40,992 nucleotides of DNA from a virus, in the IMG/VR virus record IMGVR_UViG_3300024264_000074, positions 1-40,992 of that record; one strand, given 5' to 3'. A program made the position numbers and the translations under genes. The notes under the pieces are model-generated. The model had not been told where the DNA came from and did not search any database. It saw only the letters and a list, made by a program, of their open reading frames with translations. Each line of letters begins with the position of its first letter. Position 1 is the first letter of the stretch. Shown here in pieces: positions 1 through 8,698 of the stretch.

Positions 1-270
1 CGCGTATATGAAGGCGGTGGTTTCCGATTTAGATTTTTACGAATAACTATTAGGTGTTATGTCAACGACAATGATGACGTTATACTGGCATTAGAAGAGT
101 TATTAGAAGACGTTGAAACTGTACTTGAAGATAATGATCCTTTGACGTACAAAGATTCAACAAATACGTCTCATTCTACTGCTAAGACCACAATCTTATC
201 AGTCGATACAGACGAAGGCGTTTTGGAGCCTCTCGGTGTCGGAGAAGTCATCGTAGAGATTCAATACTAG
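1..270 (+). CDS. Tail completion/terminator-like protein (partial, 5' end missing)
   Basis: This is the C-terminal 89 codons of a gene that begins before the window. The frame is open from base 1 and stops with TAG at 268-270. The visible part has an acidic helix-like stretch (LALEELLEDVETVLEDND) followed by a beta-rich end (VGEVIVEIQY). That layout, and the position directly before the major tail protein, fit the small tail terminator or head-tail joining proteins (lambda U/Z-type position). The assignment rests mainly on gene order; sequence similarity alone would not prove it. A clear AGGAG ribosome site for the next gene follows 50 bases later. Confidence 0.5.
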   Translation, partial: RVYEGGGFRFRFLRITIRCYVNDNDDVILALEELLEDVETVLEDNDPLTYKDSTNTSHSTAKTTILSVDTDEGVLEPLGVGEVIVEIQY

Positions 271-332
271 GAAAAGCCCAAGCTGAATAAACATTTAGTA
301 AGGCTCTTCCAGAGAATATTAGGAGAAAAATA

Positions 333-1730
333 ATGGCATTTCATTTTAGTAGAGATACCAAAGTATTTATGAAGTTTCACGCGAGTGCAAATAGCACGGA
401 CGACGCGCTTTATGAATTACCAGTACTAGACGGTTACTCCTTTAGTCAGGCTACAAATAGTTCGGAGATTACTCTGAACGAGGCAGCCGACTCGTCGGGT
501 AACAGCAAGAGAGGAAGAGCAATGTTCAACGACTCTTTTGCACCAGCAGAATGGAGCTTCAGCACTTATATGAGGCCGACTACTTCAGGATCTGAGTCTA
601 CGTGGGCGTCTAACGAACACGCAGGAAACGCAAAGAAATTTGCAGTAGAAGGACCTTTATGGGCAGCTATGTCTGCAACAACCTACAACCTAGGAGCAGG
701 CTATGCATCAGCTCCAACTGCGGCAAATTTTGAGCCGAATGTATTTAACTTTCAGAACTCAAATAAAGTAGCATTAGGTGTATTTGACTTGTTCTTTGTA
801 TTAGGAGCAGCAAAAGATACAGCTGTAGGAGACTACACTACAGGCACGGAAGGCGTCACAGTTTATAAAATTAGTGATTGCTCAATCGGTACCGCATCCA
901 TAGACTTTGATATTGAAGGCTTAGCACAAGTTGCTTGGTCTGGTCAGGGTAAGAAGATTAGTGAAATTCAGAAGCTACAAACAGCTGCTGGCACTATGAC
1001 AACTAAAGGTTTAATTAACGAAGGAGTATCAAGTACTTCAAATTATATTAGACAAAAACTTACTTCATTAGCTATAGCATCTGATGTTTCAGATGGCTCT
1101 GGCGGAGATGGATTTAACGACATCGCGATTGCCGCTACAGATATGGTACAGGGTAGCAAATATAAAATTGCTACAACAGGAAATACTGACTTTACAGCAA
1201 CTAACGTTGGTGGATCCGCTAGTACTCCAGGCACTATCCTTACAAGAGGATCAGCTGCTGCTACGGGTACTGGTACCGTTTTTGAAGAAGTATACGGTCA
1301 AACAGACACAACTTACAGTGTTGTATTGACAGGAGGTAACATTTCGATTGAAAATAATCTAACTTACCTAACCCCAGAAACTCTAGGGTCTGTTAATCAG
1401 CCTCTAGGACATGTTATGGGCACAAGAAACGTTTCAGGTAACTTTACCTGTTATCTAAACAGTGCTGCAAATGGTTCACAAGATCTCTTGGAAGATTTGC
1501 ACGAAGCTACTAACACTATTACAAATAGCTTTGATATGACATTTAGTATTGGTGGATCAAGTACACCGAAAGTATCAGTGGCATTGCCAAATTGTCATCT
1601 AGAATTACCGACTCATTCGATTGAAGACGTAATTAGTGTAGATGTTAATTTCCATGCTTTACCAGCTGATCTTTCGTCTGCAACTGCTTCATCAGGTGCT
1701 AACGAGATGAGTATAACTTACGAATCATAA
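333..1730 (+). CDS. Major tail tube protein
   Basis: A 465-aa protein that should polymerise into the tail tube around the tape measure (lambda gpV role). Its position after the tail-completion gene and before the chaperone pair and tape measure is the strongest evidence. The ATG has AGGAG 7 bases upstream. The protein is rich in Ser, Thr, Gly and Asn with alternating beta-strand patterns and no membrane segment. It is long for a tube protein. Residues of about 267-320 (from DMVQGSKYKI to GTGTVF) form a Gly/Thr-rich module of a kind I recognise in structural proteins of marine phages, probably a surface decoration inserted in the tube fold. A strong terminator follows directly, which suits a product needed in many copies. 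Confidence 0.8.
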   Translation: MAFHFSRDTKVFMKFHASANSTDDALYELPVLDGYSFSQATNSSEITLNEAADSSGNSKRGRAMFNDSFAPAEWSFSTYMRPTTSGSESTWASNEHAGNAKKFAVEGPLWAAMSATTYNLGAGYASAPTAANFEPNVFNFQNSNKVALGVFDLFFVLGAAKDTAVGDYTTGTEGVTVYKISDCSIGTASIDFDIEGLAQVAWSGQGKKISEIQKLQTAAGTMTTKGLINEGVSSTSNYIRQKLTSLAIASDVSDGSGGDGFNDIAIAATDMVQGSKYKIATTGNTDFTATNVGGSASTPGTILTRGSAAATGTGTVFEEVYGQTDTTYSVVLTGGNISIENNLTYLTPETLGSVNQPLGHVMGTRNVSGNFTCYLNSAANGSQDLLEDLHEATNTITNSFDMTFSIGGSSTPKVSVALPNCHLELPTHSIEDVISVDVNFHALPADLSSATASSGANEMSITYES

Positions 1731-1741
1731 TAAAACTTAAC

Positions 1742-1773
1742 GGTGGGCAGGAGAACCCTGTCCACCTTTTTTT
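1742..1773 (+). terminator. Rho-independent terminator after the major tail protein
   Basis: Bases 1742-1751 (GGTGGGCAGG) pair with 1757-1766 (CCTGTCCACC) in a 10-bp stem with one G-T wobble and a 5-base loop, followed by seven T residues at 1767-1773. It lies in the 53-base gap between the tube gene and the chaperone gene. It would reduce transcription into the low-copy chaperone and tape measure genes relative to the abundant tube protein. Confidence 0.9.
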
Positions 1774-1783
1774 GGAAAAATAA

Positions 1784-2230
1784 ATGAACGATACAGTAAA
1801 AAAAGAGGCTCCAAAAGCAGTCTCACTAAAGAGTCTAATGACTCCAACAAAAACGGTAGAATTTGACTACCCCGGTTGTGAAGGGTTCAAAGTAAAACTT
1901 TGTTACCTAGCACGTGAAGAACTAATGAAACTTAGAACTCGTTGTGTATCTCAAGTATTCAATAAGAAAACTAGAGGTTACGAAGAGAAGATGGATGATG
2001 ACAAGTTCTTAACAGAGTATACTAGTGCAGTAATTAAAGGATGGTCAGGTTTTAAACTTGGTTATGCAAAAAATATGCTACTACTAGGCGACTTAACTCC
2101 AGAGCAGGAAGAATCAGAATTAGACTTCTCTCCAGAGAATGTTGAAGTTCTTATGAAGAACTCTGGTGATTTTGATACTTGGGTAACAGAACAGGTCGGA
2201 GAGTTAGAAAATTTTACTCAGAGCAAGTAG
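1784..2230 (+). CDS. Tail assembly chaperone, G-like (zero-frame product)
   Basis: A 148-aa protein in the position of lambda gpG, between the tube protein and the tape measure. It is charged, with no membrane segment or enzyme motif. Chaperones of this type coat the tape measure protein and recruit tube subunits and are absent from the finished virion. The downstream frame 2179-2604 is in the -1 frame and overlaps this gene's end, as in lambda G/GT. A canonical slippery heptamer lies at 2209-2215, shortly before the stop at 2228-2230. Most ribosomes should make this short form and a minority the 273-aa fusion. The start ATG has a GGA-type site 8 bases upstream, beside the terminator. Confidence 0.8.
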   Translation: MNDTVKKEAPKAVSLKSLMTPTKTVEFDYPGCEGFKVKLCYLAREELMKLRTRCVSQVFNKKTRGYEEKMDDDKFLTEYTSAVIKGWSGFKLGYAKNMLLLGDLTPEQEESELDFSPENVEVLMKNSGDFDTWVTEQVGELENFTQSK

Positions 2231-2604
2231 CCTGGGCACTTGCACAGATAGAAAGAGTTTTTAACAACAACATAAGTGTAGATGCTTATCTACAAATGTG
2301 TCACCAATTAGACCAAGAACCAGACCCAGACGAAATGCCACCTGAAATAGGGGACTTCCCTTTAGAAATTCAGGAGGCTTTTCTTATACATGCAATGTTA
2401 CCAGATAGATGGGACGGAGCAAGCGGCTCTTATATGGGGAAAGACTGGGCTCCCTTAAGAGACCTATTAGATATACACGAAGTTGAAGACAAGCGCACAG
2501 TTTGCTATTTCTTGAAACACGTTGAGAGCACTAACACGATAAATATCAATGAGGAGCTTAAACGTAAGCAAGATGCCGATAAAAGGCGTGCAAAGAGCAA
2601 ATAA
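2179..2604 (+). CDS. Tail assembly chaperone, T-like C-terminal part (reached by -1 frameshift)
   Basis: This frame encodes the C-terminal extension of the chaperone fusion. It is open from 2179, where only a TTG could act as a start and no ribosome site is seen, so independent initiation is unlikely. Entry by frameshift at 2215 adds 129 residues to the first 144 residues of the upstream gene, giving a 273-aa GT-like protein. The extension has a helical acidic part (DQEPDPDEMPPEIGDFP), a Trp-containing middle and a basic Lys/Arg-rich tail. In lambda the T domain binds major tail protein and is needed for tube assembly. The tape measure gene starts 3 bases after the stop. Confidence 0.8.
   Translation: MGNRTGRRVRKFYSEQVAWALAQIERVFNNNISVDAYLQMCHQLDQEPDPDEMPPEIGDFPLEIQEAFLIHAMLPDRWDGASGSYMGKDWAPLRDLLDIHEVEDKRTVCYFLKHVESTNTININEELKRKQDADKRRAKSK
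2209..2243 (+). promoter_or_regulatory. Programmed -1 ribosomal frameshift signal
   Basis: In the zero frame the sequence reads A AAT TTT at 2209-2215, which fits the X XXY YYZ rule for simultaneous -1 slippage. After a 7-base spacer (2216-2222), GCAAGT at 2223-2228 is the exact reverse complement of ACTTGC at 2238-2243. This gives a 6-bp hairpin with a 9-base loop, at a spacing typical for stimulatory structures. The first base of the zero-frame stop TAG is in the stem. After slippage translation continues Tyr-Ser-Glu-Gln in the downstream frame. The heptamer and complementarity are seen directly; function follows from the conserved G/GT mechanism. Confidence 0.85.
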
Positions 2605-2607
2605 ACA

Positions 2608-5600
2608 ATGGCGAGTAAAAAAGTCGAAGCAGCAGAGATTATTATTAAAACCACAGATGGTGGTTCTTTTAAAATTTTTGGGCAAAAAGCAAAAAAGGCA
2701 AAAGATGCTGTCGAAGGGCTTGGCGGAGCTGCACATAATACTGATCGCCGAATCAAAGGTGTAACCCAACAGTCTTCCAACGCAACAAAAAACTTTAGTA
2801 AGCAAGCACAAACCATGCAAGGTGGTATTGTTGCTGTTTATGCAACTATTGCTGCTCAAGTATTTGCTGTTTCAGCGGCATTTCAATTCTTAAAATCCTC
2901 AATGGAAACCCGAAACCTCATAGAGGGCCAAAAGGCCTTCGGGTCCGTCACGGGTGTAGCGTACAAAACCCTAACTAAAGACTTACAAATGGCAACCGAA
3001 GGTATGCTAGACTTTAAGGCGGCCGCAAGTTCTGTAGCTATCGGTACTGCTTCTGGTCTAAGTGCAAGTCAAATGACCGCACTAGGAACAGCAGCAAAGA
3101 ACGCATCTATGGCACTAGGCCGAGATTTAACAGACTCATTCAACAGGTTAGTTCGAGGTGTGACAAAAGCCGAACCAGAACTATTAGATGAATTAGGTAT
3201 TGTTTTAAGACTAGAAAATGCTACTAGAGACTACGCAACGGCTGTAGGTAAAGCTAGAGAGGATCTAAATGCTTTTGAAAGAACGCAAGCTGTATTTAAT
3301 GATGTCATGGAGCAAGCCGCAACAAAGTTTGGTAGAATAACCGAACTGATGGATCCGAACGCTTTTGCACTTGGACAGCTTACAAAAGAAATTGACGATT
3401 TAGTACTAAGATTCCAAGAACTCTTAATTCATGGGCTTTTACCTATGATTACCTTTTTTAAAGACAATGCCGCAGCACTTGTTGCAGCTATCGGTTTATT
3501 TGTTACTCCTATCATAAAAAGCCTACTCCCAGACTTAGATGCGTCTATACTTAAGTCCTCTGAAGCGCAAAGAGATGCTCTAGATAATATGGGAGCATCT
3601 TATAGAGCTGCGAGCCAGGAAGCAAAGACCGCATTTGCAGGTATAAGAAAAATAACCGAAGCAGATATTAACGAATCAGCAGCTGGGTTTGAGTCTTTAG
3701 GAATTAAAGGTAAAGGCGATGCTATAATGGAGGCCAAAAGAAACAAAGACGGCTCTCTTTCAAAGAAAGGAGGCCAGGTTGACACAGGGTACAAACAGCT
3801 AAACAGACGACAAGTAGCCGCGTATAGACGAGCAATTAGCGAACAAAAAGGCATCTATATGAAGATGACTAAAGAAAATCAAGCAAGATTTAAACGCTAC
3901 TTAGCCATTCAAGAAGCTCAATTAAATAAGAGCCAAAAAGTTCAAATAGGAATTGTAAAACGAGGCCAGATGGCAAAAGATGCTATTGTTAGAGCCGGTG
4001 TTACGGTGTTTGCAGGAGCAGAAGCAGCTAAGCTACAAATAGCAAAAGCAGGCGCTATAGCTATGAATGCAGTTATGAGTATTGCAGGAATTCTTGGAGT
4101 AGTCGCTATGGTTATCGCTGGGGGTAAAGCACTATTTGATTATTTTGCAAAATCAGATAAAGCGGCAATGAAGCTAAAGAAAGAAACAGAAGAAGTTGCT
4201 AGCAGACTAAAAGACATAAATGAAGAAATGGAACGCATGGGCAAAGTACGTGGAGAAGGATTACTAGGTCTTGTTGATGGAGTAGCCCAAACCGGAAAAG
4301 CACTACAATCAGCAGATGTTACTAAGCTAGTTGCTAACTATAATCAGGAGTTAAAAAAGTCAGGTAAAACAGCAAAAGAATTTGCAAAAACTGATCTTGG
4401 ACAGGCGTTTGCACAACAAGCCTTCCACATAGAACAACTTGCACCTGATATGAAAGGATTCCAGAAAGACTTAATGACAGGGGCTAAATCCGGCAAAGCT
4501 TTTAAGCAAATTGCTGTAGATATAATTGATGGGGCACAAGCCTTACAAAGATTTGGTGATAATACTAAATCAGTTAATAAACAAATTGAATCTACTATAG
4601 GAAGAATGGCAAAGTTACCTTTCCAAGATTTAATGAAGCCTCTTCAAGCTTCTATTGATGATTTTGCTCTTTCTATGATTCGTATGATATCCAGAATAGC
4701 AGAAATGAAGGGTATGATAGCAGAGGCAAAAAGTCTATCATCAGAATTTGGACAAGACATATTTACCAAACGTCAGGCCACTATTAAAGGCTCCGCACCT
4801 GGCGTTTCAACGTCGTACGAAGTGACGGACTTTGATCAAGCCGCAATGGAACAAGCAAGGAACAAGCTGCTTGGTAGTGGAGCACTCGGAAGGTACTCAC
4901 AAGATGCGCTGGGCATGAAGAATATGTCCCAACAACTAGGACTAAACGATGGCTCGAAATGGAATGACAATGCATATGAAATTGATTTTGATCCTGATAG
5001 AAGCATGATAGACATCTTAGACGATCTACTATCTATAGAAGGTAACGCGGATAAAATCGGAGCTAAGTTTGGTCAGAGTGCAGATGAAATTAAGGTTATG
5101 TCAGACGCACTTGATAAAGCTGAAGACGAAATGAAGTTAATGCAGCTTACTAATCTGACCAATATAGACTTATTGAGTAAAATGACTAACATTCAAAAAG
5201 AATCTCTTGGGTTAGATGCAACAAAAATAGAGAATGCACAAACACTTGCAAATGCAGGAGTGGGAAGTAACAAAGGCGTGGCGATGGCTAAGGCTCAATT
5301 TAAGGTTGACCAAGCAAATCAGAAGGCAACGAAAGCAGGTATAGATCTGAAAATAGCAGGAGCCAATAAAGAACTTGAAGTAAATAGACTATTAGACAAA
5401 CTAGAAGTTGATGGAGTGATAACTGCAGACCAAAGGCTCGAAAGAGCAGGTGACGCAACAAAACTAGAGGAATTAGCACTTGATCACGCAGGTGAGAACT
5501 ATAAGACTCAAGTACTCGCAGTAAACAACGGCAAAAAAGCTGTTGAAAATAAAACTGCAGAAGTAACTCTAAGTGGGACGTTGGTTACTAATGCAGGTGC

Positions 5601-6777
5601 CCAACTTACATTAGATCAGGCAAAAATTAACATACAGTTTCAAAAACTAGCAGCAATCAGAGAAGAGATAAGACTGCAAGGATTGTTAAATGATATAACT
5701 AGAGGCTTAAAGACTAGCAACAAGTTTGGATTTGCAGCAGCACAACAAAAGCATGGAGCAAAAGGCGATACAATAACAGCAAAACAGAATATAAATAACG
5801 ATAAGTTAGGTACTAACCTTAAGAATATCAATGCAAATGCATCAACAGCCGGCTTTAAGGCAGGAGATGATATTGGAGCAGCAATTGATGGCTTAGATAA
5901 GAAGAAGGATGATTATCAAGAAGCACTTAAGTTTCTTCAAGCTAGGGCTGCGCTACTAGAAACACAAAAGAACCTTACTGCAGACATGACTGCTTATACT
6001 GGAGAGGCTGCAAAATATATTACTGACCAACTGGGGACACAAAACGAAATTCTTGAATTTAAAAGAGAGCAAGTATTTACCTTAAACCCTGCAGAAAAGA
6101 TTTTCCAAGAACAAAGGCTGGCACATATAAAGCAGTTTGGAAATGATACAGAGTTCAATAAAGAAAAGGTAGCTGAATTAGCTGTCGAACAAGCAAATCT
6201 AAATATTGAAATGGATTTAATGGACGGAATTCAAAGTACATTAGAAAATGGTTTTGTATCTATGTTCCAATCACTTGTAGATGGCACTAAGTCATTTAAA
6301 GACTCTATGAAAGATTTAGCCAAATCAGTACTTGCTGATTTAGCAGCAATGTTCTTAAAAGCCGCAGCGTTAAAAATGATGCTGGCCTTTATGCCAGGAG
6401 GCGACAGCGTAATGAGCTTCTTACAAGGCAAGAGATACGGTGGGCAGACCACACCTGGTGGAAAAGGGTATGCATCTGGTGGAATTGCAGACGGACCAAA
6501 TTCAGGATACTTAGCTACCCTACACGGCAGAGAAGCTGTAGTACCATTAGGAAACGATAGAAGTATTCCTGTTGAAATGCGTGGCGGTGGAGGCGGTGGA
6601 AACACAGTTAATGTTTCTATTAGTATGAATGGACAAGGACAAGGATCATCACAAGTATCAGGTGACGGTATGCAAGGATTAGGAAGAAGTATCGGAAATA
6701 TGGTACAACAACATTTACAACAAGAAATGAGACCTGGTGGATTATTAAATCAACAAGGCGCAAAAGGTAGATCATAA
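2608..6777 (+). CDS. Tail tape measure protein
   Basis: A 1389-aa protein that should set tail length and sit inside the tube, as expected for the longest gene after the chaperone pair. It is mostly helical and rich in Ala, Lys, Gln and Glu. It has hydrophobic segments near residues 70-100 and 270-300, a strong one near 485-515 (MSIAGILGVVAMVIAGG), and one near 1240-1265. The Gly-rich C-terminal end (KGYASGGIADGPNSGYLATL, then HGREAVVPLG) is a hallmark of tape measure proteins. Using the usual ~0.15 nm per residue, the tail would be roughly 200 nm, an inference. No peptidase or lysozyme motif was recognised. The stop overlaps the next ATG as TAATG. Confidence 0.93.
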   Translation: MASKKVEAAEIIIKTTDGGSFKIFGQKAKKAKDAVEGLGGAAHNTDRRIKGVTQQSSNATKNFSKQAQTMQGGIVAVYATIAAQVFAVSAAFQFLKSSMETRNLIEGQKAFGSVTGVAYKTLTKDLQMATEGMLDFKAAASSVAIGTASGLSASQMTALGTAAKNASMALGRDLTDSFNRLVRGVTKAEPELLDELGIVLRLENATRDYATAVGKAREDLNAFERTQAVFNDVMEQAATKFGRITELMDPNAFALGQLTKEIDDLVLRFQELLIHGLLPMITFFKDNAAALVAAIGLFVTPIIKSLLPDLDASILKSSEAQRDALDNMGASYRAASQEAKTAFAGIRKITEADINESAAGFESLGIKGKGDAIMEAKRNKDGSLSKKGGQVDTGYKQLNRRQVAAYRRAISEQKGIYMKMTKENQARFKRYLAIQEAQLNKSQKVQIGIVKRGQMAKDAIVRAGVTVFAGAEAAKLQIAKAGAIAMNAVMSIAGILGVVAMVIAGGKALFDYFAKSDKAAMKLKKETEEVASRLKDINEEMERMGKVRGEGLLGLVDGVAQTGKALQSADVTKLVANYNQELKKSGKTAKEFAKTDLGQAFAQQAFHIEQLAPDMKGFQKDLMTGAKSGKAFKQIAVDIIDGAQALQRFGDNTKSVNKQIESTIGRMAKLPFQDLMKPLQASIDDFALSMIRMISRIAEMKGMIAEAKSLSSEFGQDIFTKRQATIKGSAPGVSTSYEVTDFDQAAMEQARNKLLGSGALGRYSQDALGMKNMSQQLGLNDGSKWNDNAYEIDFDPDRSMIDILDDLLSIEGNADKIGAKFGQSADEIKVMSDALDKAEDEMKLMQLTNLTNIDLLSKMTNIQKESLGLDATKIENAQTLANAGVGSNKGVAMAKAQFKVDQANQKATKAGIDLKIAGANKELEVNRLLDKLEVDGVITADQRLERAGDATKLEELALDHAGENYKTQVLAVNNGKKAVENKTAEVTLSGTLVTNAGAQLTLDQAKINIQFQKLAAIREEIRLQGLLNDITRGLKTSNKFGFAAAQQKHGAKGDTITAKQNINNDKLGTNLKNINANASTAGFKAGDDIGAAIDGLDKKKDDYQEALKFLQARAALLETQKNLTADMTAYTGEAAKYITDQLGTQNEILEFKREQVFTLNPAEKIFQEQRLAHIKQFGNDTEFNKEKVAELAVEQANLNIEMDLMDGIQSTLENGFVSMFQSLVDGTKSFKDSMKDLAKSVLADLAAMFLKAAALKMMLAFMPGGDSVMSFLQGKRYGGQTTPGGKGYASGGIADGPNSGYLATLHGREAVVPLGNDRSIPVEMRGGGGGGNTVNVSISMNGQGQGSSQVSGDGMQGLGRSIGNMVQQHLQQEMRPGGLLNQQGAKGRS

Positions 6778-7160
6778 TGGCAATAGGATTACACCCCAAA
6801 ACAGGAAACATACCAGGGTTTAGTGCCCCTGTAATTTATGATAGAGGTATCTCAGATACTCCTAAACCTCGAGTACTTAAAGCACAGTTTGGAGATGGGT
6901 ACGAAATGAGAGTACGAGATGGTATAAATACTACTCCAAGAACTTTTGCCCTTACATTTAATAATAGGACTAAAGCAGACATTGATAATATATATGATTT
7001 CTTAAATGGATTAGCAGGAGTAGACACTTGTAAGTTAACTATTCCTTATGACGGAGGAGAGTCCACAGTAGTAATAGTAGTCGAGCAGTGGGCGAGAACT
7101 TTAGCATACGATGAGTATTACACATTAACTTGTTCTGCAAGAGAGGTCTTTGAAGCATGA
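6777..7160 (+). CDS. Minor tail protein, gpM-like
   Basis: A 127-aa protein matching the small tip protein family of lambda gpM. Diagnostic parts are the N-terminal KAQFGDGYEMRVRDGINTTP stretch, the RTFALTFNNRTKADIDNIYDF segment and the C-terminal Trp-Arg/Tyr-rich strand pattern. It should sit in the tail tip complex that joins the tube end to the L and J proteins. It starts within the tape measure stop (TAATG) and overlaps the next gene by 4 bases (ATGA), so it is translationally coupled on both sides. Length is close to the family's usual 100-130 residues. Confidence 0.85.
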   Translation: MAIGLHPKTGNIPGFSAPVIYDRGISDTPKPRVLKAQFGDGYEMRVRDGINTTPRTFALTFNNRTKADIDNIYDFLNGLAGVDTCKLTIPYDGGESTVVIVVEQWARTLAYDEYYTLTCSAREVFEA

Positions 7161-8698
7161 GTCAACCCATAGTAGGCACACTACCAGCAGACTTACAAGC
7201 ACAATCTCAGTCCAGTGGTTTAATTACTGTGTTTGAAATTGAAGTGCCTAACAGTGATATAGGCGGAGCGGGTCAAGACAAGCTTTATTTTCACGATGGA
7301 GTAACTACAGATCTTGCAACCAATCAGGGGAATATCCAGTGGTACACGCTACTAGATGATAACAATTTTGGGTCAACTAATGATTTACACTACGGAGAGC
7401 AACTTTATACTCCATTTCCATTAGAGTCGGAAGGATGGGAAATTAGAGGGACAGGCAGTTTACCAAGACCTACAGTTAGGTTTGCAAATATAAATCAATA
7501 TTGGAGCGCTCACTTAAGTAATTATGACGACTTAGTAGGAGCAAAAGTTATTCGTAGAAGAACCTTAGAAAAATATCTAATTGGTGGAAGTGCCGCAGCA
7601 AACCCACCTGTTGAATTTAACCGAGATGTGTACTATATAGAAAGAAAAACTACAGAAACTGCCACTATGGTAGAATTTGAACTTGCAAGTGCATTTGACG
7701 TACAAGGAATTCAACTACCCAGAAGAGCGGTTATAGCTGCTCGCTGCCCTTGGAAATACAAAGACCCAGAGCAAGGCGGGTGCGACTGGCCAGTAGATAG
7801 TAGACCAAGTGACATACCAGGGCATCTTGCTACTGTTCCTTTATACTTTGATAAAGACGATAATCGAATTAGTTCTCACCCTACTTGGGGCAGACAAGAT
7901 CTTTCTAGTAACAGAACTAGTAATCTATACGCGGCTACAAGTTACTCTGTAGGAAACTATGTAGAGTACCACAGACCTATAGGAGGCCTAATATTAGCGA
8001 GTGAGGTTACTTCGGGAGCAAATGTAACTTTCACTGTAGGAAGCAATCACGAGATAGATACTGGCGATTTTATTATTGCGAAAGGGTTTACGGATGAAGA
8101 TGCAAACTTCAAATCTATACCTCTTTATGTGAGTAACGCAGGAGCTACTACTATTACTGTTCAAAATCCAAGTAAAACTATAACATCATCAGTGGGGTAC
8201 TTGCAACTTACTAGAGTGACTTTATATAAATGTATAACAGCTCATAGTATTGCAACTGGAGACGATGCAGACGAAATTATAAAACCTACTAATATAAGTT
8301 ACTGGGAATTTGGAGATGTATGCGGCAAGAGACTAACTTCTTGTGCAAAGCGATACGGGCATGAACCTGCAGGAACAAGCGGTGTAACAAGTATTACTAT
8401 AGATAAAGGAAATGGAGTAGCAGGTGGTGGAAGCGGATATACAAGTGCACCTACTGTGACTATTACTGGGTCCTCTGTTACTAACGCTACAGCAACCGCA
8501 GCTTTTGGCAATGGAAAAGTTCAGTCTATATCAGTAACTTTTGCAGGAGCTGGCTATAATGACACAACTAATAAACCTGTAGTTACAATCACAGGTGGTG
8601 GCGGATCTGGAGCAACAGCAACAGCACATATTAACGTAAGAGGTACAAGAAATATATCTCTACCATTTGGAGGGTTCCCAGGAGCCGCATTAGGATAA
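7157..8698 (+). CDS. Minor tail protein, gpL-like, with large insertions and predicted Fe-S ligands
   Basis: A 513-aa tip protein, about twice the length of lambda gpL (about 230 aa). The N-terminal ~195 residues and the C-terminal end (LPFGGFPG) match the family. The four cysteines that bind a [4Fe-4S] cluster in lambda gpL appear as C197, C209, C389 and C396. The last pair keeps the C-x6-C spacing (CGKRLTSC), while the first pair is C-x11-C. Two insertions make the extra length. One of about 160 residues lies between the Cys pairs. The other, residues ~409-497, lies just before the last strand and contains two GSGYTSAPTVTITG-like repeats. The insertions are probably exposed on the tip. The stop overlaps the next start as TAATG. 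Confidence 0.85.
   Translation: MSQPIVGTLPADLQAQSQSSGLITVFEIEVPNSDIGGAGQDKLYFHDGVTTDLATNQGNIQWYTLLDDNNFGSTNDLHYGEQLYTPFPLESEGWEIRGTGSLPRPTVRFANINQYWSAHLSNYDDLVGAKVIRRRTLEKYLIGGSAAANPPVEFNRDVYYIERKTTETATMVEFELASAFDVQGIQLPRRAVIAARCPWKYKDPEQGGCDWPVDSRPSDIPGHLATVPLYFDKDDNRISSHPTWGRQDLSSNRTSNLYAATSYSVGNYVEYHRPIGGLILASEVTSGANVTFTVGSNHEIDTGDFIIAKGFTDEDANFKSIPLYVSNAGATTITVQNPSKTITSSVGYLQLTRVTLYKCITAHSIATGDDADEIIKPTNISYWEFGDVCGKRLTSCAKRYGHEPAGTSGVTSITIDKGNGVAGGGSGYTSAPTVTITGSSVTNATATAAFGNGKVQSISVTFAGAGYNDTTNKPVVTITGGGGSGATATAHINVRGTRNISLPFGGFPGAALG
8381..8650 (+). repeat. Two-unit 'GxGYxxxPTVTITG' beta repeat inserted in the L-like protein
   Basis: Within the gpL-like gene, two related units occur in tandem: GSGYTSAPTVTITG followed by ATATAAF and KVQSISV, then GAGYNDTTNKPVVTITG followed by GSGATATAHI. 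Similar Gly-Thr-rich units occur in marine phage virion proteins and are likely surface-exposed beta modules that move between structural genes. The unit lies between the KRYG of the Fe-S region and the conserved LPFGGFPG end. Confidence 0.7.

Noticed and set aside
2467-2859. Minus-strand Cys/Phe/Leu-rich frame across the chaperone and tape measure start
   Set aside because: Overlaps two well-supported genes, has no ribosome site and reads as antisense shadow.
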